Shown: in pieces, positions 6,024 through 9,701 of the stretch
Layout of the letters: each line of letters begins with the position of its first letter
Position numbering within the stretch: the stretch's first letter is position 1
DNA from: Candidatus Brocadiaceae bacterium
Lineage (GTDB): Bacteria > Planctomycetota > Brocadiia > SM23-32
DNA length: 9,701 bases
Direction: 5' to 3'
NCBI GenBank assembly: GCA_003551785.1
Contig: PUNP01000274.1
Coordinates: forward strand, 1-9,701
Program-made: the position numbers and the translations under genes
The notes under the pieces: model-generated
Seen by the model: only the letters and a program-made list of their open reading frames with translations
Database searches by the model: none
Told to the model about the DNA's origin: nothing

Positions 6024-8393
6024 TCACTCCCGCGTTCCCAGCGCTTTCAATATATTGGTCCCGGCCGCTTTGCGCAGGCAGATCAGCCTCGCAATCAGCA
6101 CGAAGATAAAAAGCAGTGCCCCCACCTGAACATAGGAATAGGTACCGATCTCTGTAGGAACGCGAAAGACTTCGGAATCAAAAGCGTAGGATATCCACCG
6201 GGGTATCAACCGGCTGAGAGGCATGCCGACAGCCAGCCCCAGAATACCCATCGGTATGATGTCGGCGGTCACCATGTCGGACGCCTCCTCCGGCGTCCAG
6301 CCGATCGCCAATAAGGAAGCTATCTCGCGCTCCCTTTCCGAAATGTTGATCGCCGAGGTGCTGTAGATCACAGAAAACGAGATGATGGCCGCCATAAGTA
6401 TAAGCAGCCCGGACATCATGACGACCCACTCGGAAAGCATTTCGTCAAACGACTGCACCAGCCTCTCGCTGGAGACGGCGCTGATGACCTCAGGACGGTC
6501 CTTGAGCGTTTCAATTATCCCCTGTTTATACTGATCGGCAACGGTCAGACGCGCACCGTTCACCATGTCCCCCTCCCGAAGCAGGCCGGCCAGGTAGCGC
6601 CTGTCAGCATAACCGGTCAGCCCAAAATACTCCTTCGAACGTCCGACGACTCGCACTGTATTGACAGGTTTATCTTTGACAAAAGCTTCGAGTTCAACCG
6701 TATCACCGACGGTCACGCCGAACTTATCCATCAGGAAATCCGGAAGGATCACACCTTCCCGCGGCACCGGGATTTTTCTGCCTTTATCATCGAAAATATT
6801 ATGCAGCCGGCTGCCCGGAGCCAGTCCCATAATAGACAGGTTTTCGGTTTTCCAGTCGGTTCGCAGTTCAAAACCGACATTCAATATCCCTTCGGCGCGC
6901 ACGACGCCGGGGAGTTTACTCAGTTCGGTGACCGCCCGGAGCGCGTTTTCGCGCCGAAACTCGACGCTTAAGTCCGAGTTGTCCACCTCCCCAAACTGGA
7001 AATGGATCATCATGTCCATCCAGGTGCCCGCCCACATACCCACCATGAGCAGCATTACCGATACGACGACCCCGAGAAGGGAGAGTATCGATCGGGTTTT
7101 GGCCCGAAGACATGTTCGGATAGTCGTGCGGGAAACAAGCCCCAGCCTGCTCCACAGCCAACCGATGCGCTCGATAAAAATACGGTGCGCGGAAGGTGGA
7201 GGTTTCGGTTTCATCGCCAGCGCAGGCTGGATATTGACGACTTTTATGACCGTGTACGAAACTCCGGCCAGACATGCGCCGGCTACAAGCAATACGGAAA
7301 GCAGGGAAAGATGCGGATAAAAGCGGTTCACCAGATCCGGAAAGCGGTAAAACTCCGCAAATTGCCGCAGCATCCAGCCCGTGATGAAAAAACCCAAAAA
7401 TGTCCCGATCAACGTGCCTGTCACCGAAAGTATAACTCCGTAGCTGAGGTAGTGCGCTGCAACGGCCTTCTTGCTGTAACCGGTAGCTATCAGCGTTCCT
7501 ATCTGTGCACGCTGCTGCTCAGTTATACGCGCCAGGAGGATATGCAGGATCAGCGCGGCAATGATCAGGAAAGCCAGGGGGATCGTCAGCGCCATGCCGC
7601 GTATCGACTTCAACTCTTCCCTCAGGATATAGTGAGAGACCTGATCCTCCCGGGTGTAGCAGACATGCACACCATACCTGTCCAGTCTCTTTTCAATCCT
7701 GTCGGCCACCTCTTCAGGGTCGGCATCCGGCGACAGCACGGCGGAAAGGTCGTTGAAAGCGCCGGTCATATCGAAAGCGCGCTCGGCGAATCTCTGCTGA
7801 ACGAAAACAAGCCCGAAATTCCTGTCGTCCGGAAGAAACTGCTCGGCGGAGCGCAGCAGATACACGTATTCGGGGCTGTAAGCGGTGCCGACGATGGTCA
7901 GGGTCTCGCGCGCGCCGTCCAGCGTCGCCTCGAAAGTATCACCAACCTCCAGGTTGTTCTCCTCAATGAACCGCTGGTTGACAACAGCTTCGCGTTCATG
8001 GGTGAGGGGGAAATACGAACCACGTACGATATGGATATTGTTAATTATATCGCCGCCTTGCTCGGGCATCGAGATGATGCGACCGACGACGGCGTTGGGG
8101 TTACCCTCGACTTCGAGCGGAACATCCTCGACAATCCGGCCTCGCACATCAAGGACGCCGTCGATATCGGCTGCACGGCGAAGAGCGGTTTCCGGGGCGC
8201 GTTCCAACCGTGCGAACACATCGGCGAAACGGTATTCACGATAGAAAAGCTGTTTGGAATACTGCAGGTTCAAAAGCAGCGAATACATCCCTATAAACAG
8301 CGCGGTAGCACAAACGACAATGAGCGCGACCGAAAAAAACTGTCCGGGATGAAGCTTCATATCCCGCCATATTTTCTTATTCAGCGGTTTCAT
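6024..8393 (-). CDS. ABC transporter permease with two FtsX modules (MacB/LolE-like family)
   Basis: 789 residues with an internally duplicated plan. The first module has one membrane segment (about 19-42), a large extracytoplasmic MacB-type domain (about 45-265), then three segments (about 267-289, 313-340, 361-386). The second repeats this: segment about 435-458, extracytoplasmic domain about 465-655, then segments about 656-680, 709-733 and 754-773. Both halves carry the cytoplasmic coupling motif after the second helix of the module: EQQRAQIGTLIATGYSKKAV (293-312) and EREREIASLLAIGWTPEEA (686-704). The family works with an ABC ATPase to extract or export lipoproteins, lipids, peptides or drugs. 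No ATPase or membrane-fusion partner is encoded in this window, so its partner lies elsewhere and the cargo is unknown. ATG 8393 has only a weak AAGG upstream; an in-frame stop just before it fixes the reading frame limit. The gene starts 23 bases after the small upstream gene, consistent with co-transcription. Confidence 0.93.
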   Translation of the reverse strand: MKPLNKKIWRDMKLHPGQFFSVALIVVCATALFIGMYSLLLNLQYSKQLFYREYRFADVFARLERAPETALRRAADIDGVLDVRGRIVEDVPLEVEGNPNAVVGRIISMPEQGGDIINNIHIVRGSYFPLTHEREAVVNQRFIEENNLEVGDTFEATLDGARETLTIVGTAYSPEYVYLLRSAEQFLPDDRNFGLVFVQQRFAERAFDMTGAFNDLSAVLSPDADPEEVADRIEKRLDRYGVHVCYTREDQVSHYILREELKSIRGMALTIPLAFLIIAALILHILLARITEQQRAQIGTLIATGYSKKAVAAHYLSYGVILSVTGTLIGTFLGFFITGWMLRQFAEFYRFPDLVNRFYPHLSLLSVLLVAGACLAGVSYTVIKVVNIQPALAMKPKPPPSAHRIFIERIGWLWSRLGLVSRTTIRTCLRAKTRSILSLLGVVVSVMLLMVGMWAGTWMDMMIHFQFGEVDNSDLSVEFRRENALRAVTELSKLPGVVRAEGILNVGFELRTDWKTENLSIMGLAPGSRLHNIFDDKGRKIPVPREGVILPDFLMDKFGVTVGDTVELEAFVKDKPVNTVRVVGRSKEYFGLTGYADRRYLAGLLREGDMVNGARLTVADQYKQGIIETLKDRPEVISAVSSERLVQSFDEMLSEWVVMMSGLLILMAAIISFSVIYSTSAINISEREREIASLLAIGWTPEEASDMVTADIIPMGILGLAVGMPLSRLIPRWISYAFDSEVFRVPTEIGTYSYVQVGALLFIFVLIARLICLRKAAGTNILKALGTRE

Positions 8394-8416
8394 TGTGTCT
8401 TACCTTGACTTTATCC

Positions 8417-8710
8417 TCATTCAATAACGGTCTTTTTCATCACAGCGCTGCGTGCTAATAGAGTCCGGATGTCATTTTCATATCGCTCAATTATAGCCCG
8501 CCCACGTTCCGAACCACACCGAAGAGGAGCCCCTCCGATTTCCATTTCAAGGTAAGCATACCGGTCGGGTGTAGGGTTGACCGTATTACGCGGATCAGTT
8601 GTGGAGCGTGGAAGATCGCAACGGCCCAGTACCGGGATTTCGGCCTGAATGTCCAAATTCAAAAATTCTGATCTTTCCATGCGCACTTCTAGCATAATAT
8701 CATCCCGCAT
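8417..8710 (-). CDS. Small protein of unknown function
   Basis: 97 residues from ATG 8710, which has an AAGGGGG stretch just upstream; the frame can also be opened from a TTG at 8725, and further ATGs lie at residues 6 and 11. The start overlaps the last 11 bases of the isomerase gene, and the stop is 23 bases from the permease start, so it sits in the middle of the leftward operon. The protein is soluble-looking and charged, with no signal peptide, membrane segment or metal-binding cluster. It falls into a beta-like N-terminal part (EFLNLDIQAEIPVLGRCDLP), a proline-rich turn (TDPRNTVNPTPDRYAY), and a helical, Arg/Glu-rich end (SERGRAIIERYENDIRTLLA). I do not recognise the family. It may be an independent small protein or the C-terminal remnant of a longer one fused behind the isomerase stop. 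Confidence 0.55.
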   Translation of the reverse strand: MRDDIMLEVRMERSEFLNLDIQAEIPVLGRCDLPRSTTDPRNTVNPTPDRYAYLEMEIGGAPLRCGSERGRAIIERYENDIRTLLARSAVMKKTVIE

Positions 8711-9476
8711 AAGGCCCCCTTGCAATGTCCTTCAGAACCTCAGCATCTTCAAAAAACTGGTCGACTGTACCGTCTTTCACGAACTCAAGCATAGCGTAGA
8801 TATCTCTCTGCACCGGTGAATTTTGGGCTTTTTCAAGGTACATTTTCCACGTATCTTTTGCCTCAGCTAAAGGAAGCTTTTCATTGGTTTCCTGGTCCCA
8901 GTTGAATACGTGCAGGCCGATGAGCCGCTCCAAGGCGGCATCCATATCGGCAAGACATACCTCCGGAGCCGTTTTATTGCGGGGCTGCCAATAGGTAAAC
9001 AGATTTTCATGGCTGGTCAGTTGAAAAAATTTCTCGGCTGCTTCGGCGGTATCAGTGAGAGTTTTGGTGTGCCACTCCAACGCCAGCTTCATGCCGGCAT
9101 TCTGCGCCTTTTCGGCACATTTACGGGCATCTTCCGCCACACCATCCCAAAATGAGCTATCAGCGTCCTGGGATGCCTTATTCCCGGCCCAAACACGAAT
9201 CAAATCGGTTTGGAGCGCCTCGGCTGAGCAAACAACATCATCAAAAGTAAATTCGGTTGTCGCGTTTAAGCGATAATATGACCCGTAAGATGCCACATTA
9301 ACACCAGCCTGGCGTGTTTTGCTACCCACACTTTTTGCCGTCTCAATATCGCCATGCGGGACATGCACATCCCCTCCCCATTCAATACCATCAAGTCCTG
9401 CCTGTGAAACGATATCAATAATTTCTTCCGTGCTCAAATTCCTGAACGTGATAGATACCAAGCCAGTCTTAAACAT
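8700..9476 (-). CDS. Sugar phosphate isomerase/epimerase-like TIM-barrel protein
   Basis: 258 residues, a typical length for the xylose-isomerase-like/AP-endonuclease-2 superfamily of metal-dependent TIM barrels that interconvert ketose and aldose sugars or epimerise them. The opening MFKTGLVSITFRNLSTEEII and GLDGIEWGGDVHVPHGD (27-43) are classical first- and second-strand features. Candidate metal ligands are Glu134 in LALEWH, His189 in LHVFNWD and Glu231 in MLEFV. The fourth ligand position, an Asp in many relatives, reads YWQP here (Gln164), so metal binding may differ or be carried by another residue. No signal peptide is present, so it is cytoplasmic. A very strong Shine-Dalgarno (AAGGAGGTTA, complement of 9481-9490) stands 4 bases upstream of ATG 9476. 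It is the first gene of the leftward cluster and overlaps the next by 11 bases. The substrate cannot be assigned. Confidence 0.92.
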   Translation of the reverse strand: MFKTGLVSITFRNLSTEEIIDIVSQAGLDGIEWGGDVHVPHGDIETAKSVGSKTRQAGVNVASYGSYYRLNATTEFTFDDVVCSAEALQTDLIRVWAGNKASQDADSSFWDGVAEDARKCAEKAQNAGMKLALEWHTKTLTDTAEAAEKFFQLTSHENLFTYWQPRNKTAPEVCLADMDAALERLIGLHVFNWDQETNEKLPLAEAKDTWKMYLEKAQNSPVQRDIYAMLEFVKDGTVDQFFEDAEVLKDIARGPYAG

Positions 9477-9620
9477 AAATTAACCTCCTTATTAAGTTGA
9501 CGAATCTGTGATTATGTTGGAATACACTATGAAAAAGGGGACCTGTCGGCGCAGTACGGATAAATATCCCATTTCATGATTCAACTTAGTTCTTTACTGA
9601 TTTCAAAACAATCATGATAA

Positions 9621-9641
9621 CCACGGGGACAAGCCCCGTGG
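9621..9641. repeat. GC-rich hairpin repeat near the right edge
   Basis: CCACGGGG (9621-9628) and CCCCGTGG (9634-9641) form a perfect 8-base stem with the 5-base loop ACAAG. A partial echo, AAGCCACGGGC, follows at about 9688-9698. There is no T-run on either strand, so it resembles a dispersed REP-like hairpin more than a terminator. It lies 145 bases upstream of the isomerase gene. Nothing else in 9491-9701 is recognisable. Confidence 0.6.
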
Positions 9642-9701
9642 AGTCTCCTGTTGTTGACGTTGTGCTTTTCTGGTAGTCAGTCAAGCAAGCCACGGGCACA
9701 A

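Noticed and set aside
7002..8408. 468-codon open frame on the plus strand opposite the permease gene
   Set aside because: It is the antisense shadow of a clearly real membrane protein; its translation is rich in His, Arg and Gln with no domain pattern and no Shine-Dalgarno.

Overview
The window (9,701 bases) looks like chromosomal accessory DNA from a bacterium whose intergenic spaces are rich in repeats. No rRNA or tRNA fixes the taxonomy. Three things recall environmental or metagenomic genomes of the Planctomycetota/Lentisphaerota/Kiritimatiellota kind or similar candidate phyla: a beta-helix surface protein with a CFI-box C-terminus, GC-rich hairpin repeats of the CCTCGGGTT/AACCCGAGG type, and an 'AACGCAAAGACGCCAAGG' intergenic repeat. 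This placement is an inference from pattern memory and is weak. Codon use is bacterial and Shine-Dalgarno (GGAGG) sites are clear at several genes.

Layout, left to right. (1) 1-1281, + strand: the 3' part of a gene for a large secreted or surface protein with a right-handed beta-helix and a CFI-box C-terminal region. (2) 1282-1942: a non-coding block with a mirror-symmetric hairpin repeat (1351-1622) and an ATCGGG hexamer tract (1709-1738). (3) 1943-3112, +: a GH28-like (polygalacturonase-fold) protein with no signal peptide and no Shine-Dalgarno, lying between two direct copies of a short dispersed element. (4) 3113-3655: repeat DNA, then the wreck of a HigB-HigA toxin-antitoxin pair on the + strand. 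(5) 3764-4254, -: an apparently intact RelE/ParE-like toxin and its antitoxin, overlapping by 4 bases. (6) 4558-4758, +: the first 66 codons of a lipoprotein with one NHL-type beta-propeller motif, cut off exactly at the end of the next gene. (7) 4759-9476, -: four genes read leftward in the order sugar isomerase/epimerase-like TIM barrel, small unknown protein, large duplicated FtsX-type ABC permease, zinc-dependent alcohol dehydrogenase. The first two overlap by 11 bases, the permease follows after a 23-base gap, and the dehydrogenase comes 191 bases later with its own possible -10 box. (8) 9477-9701: the strong Shine-Dalgarno of the isomerase and a GC-rich hairpin repeat near the right edge.

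How the genes fit together: the isomerase-like barrel, the NAD-type polyol/threonine dehydrogenase-like enzyme and the GH28-like protein are all compatible with sugar or polyol use, but only the two minus-strand enzymes could share a transcription unit, and no substrate can be read from the sequence. The middle (3.1-4.8 kb) is a junkyard of a dead toxin-antitoxin pair, a live one and a truncated lipoprotein gene, as expected at a recombination-prone chromosomal spot. I found no CRISPR array, transposase, integrase, phage gene or clear new defence system. The most informative observations are the compound repeat, the reconstructed higBA relic and the truncation junction at 4758/4759.
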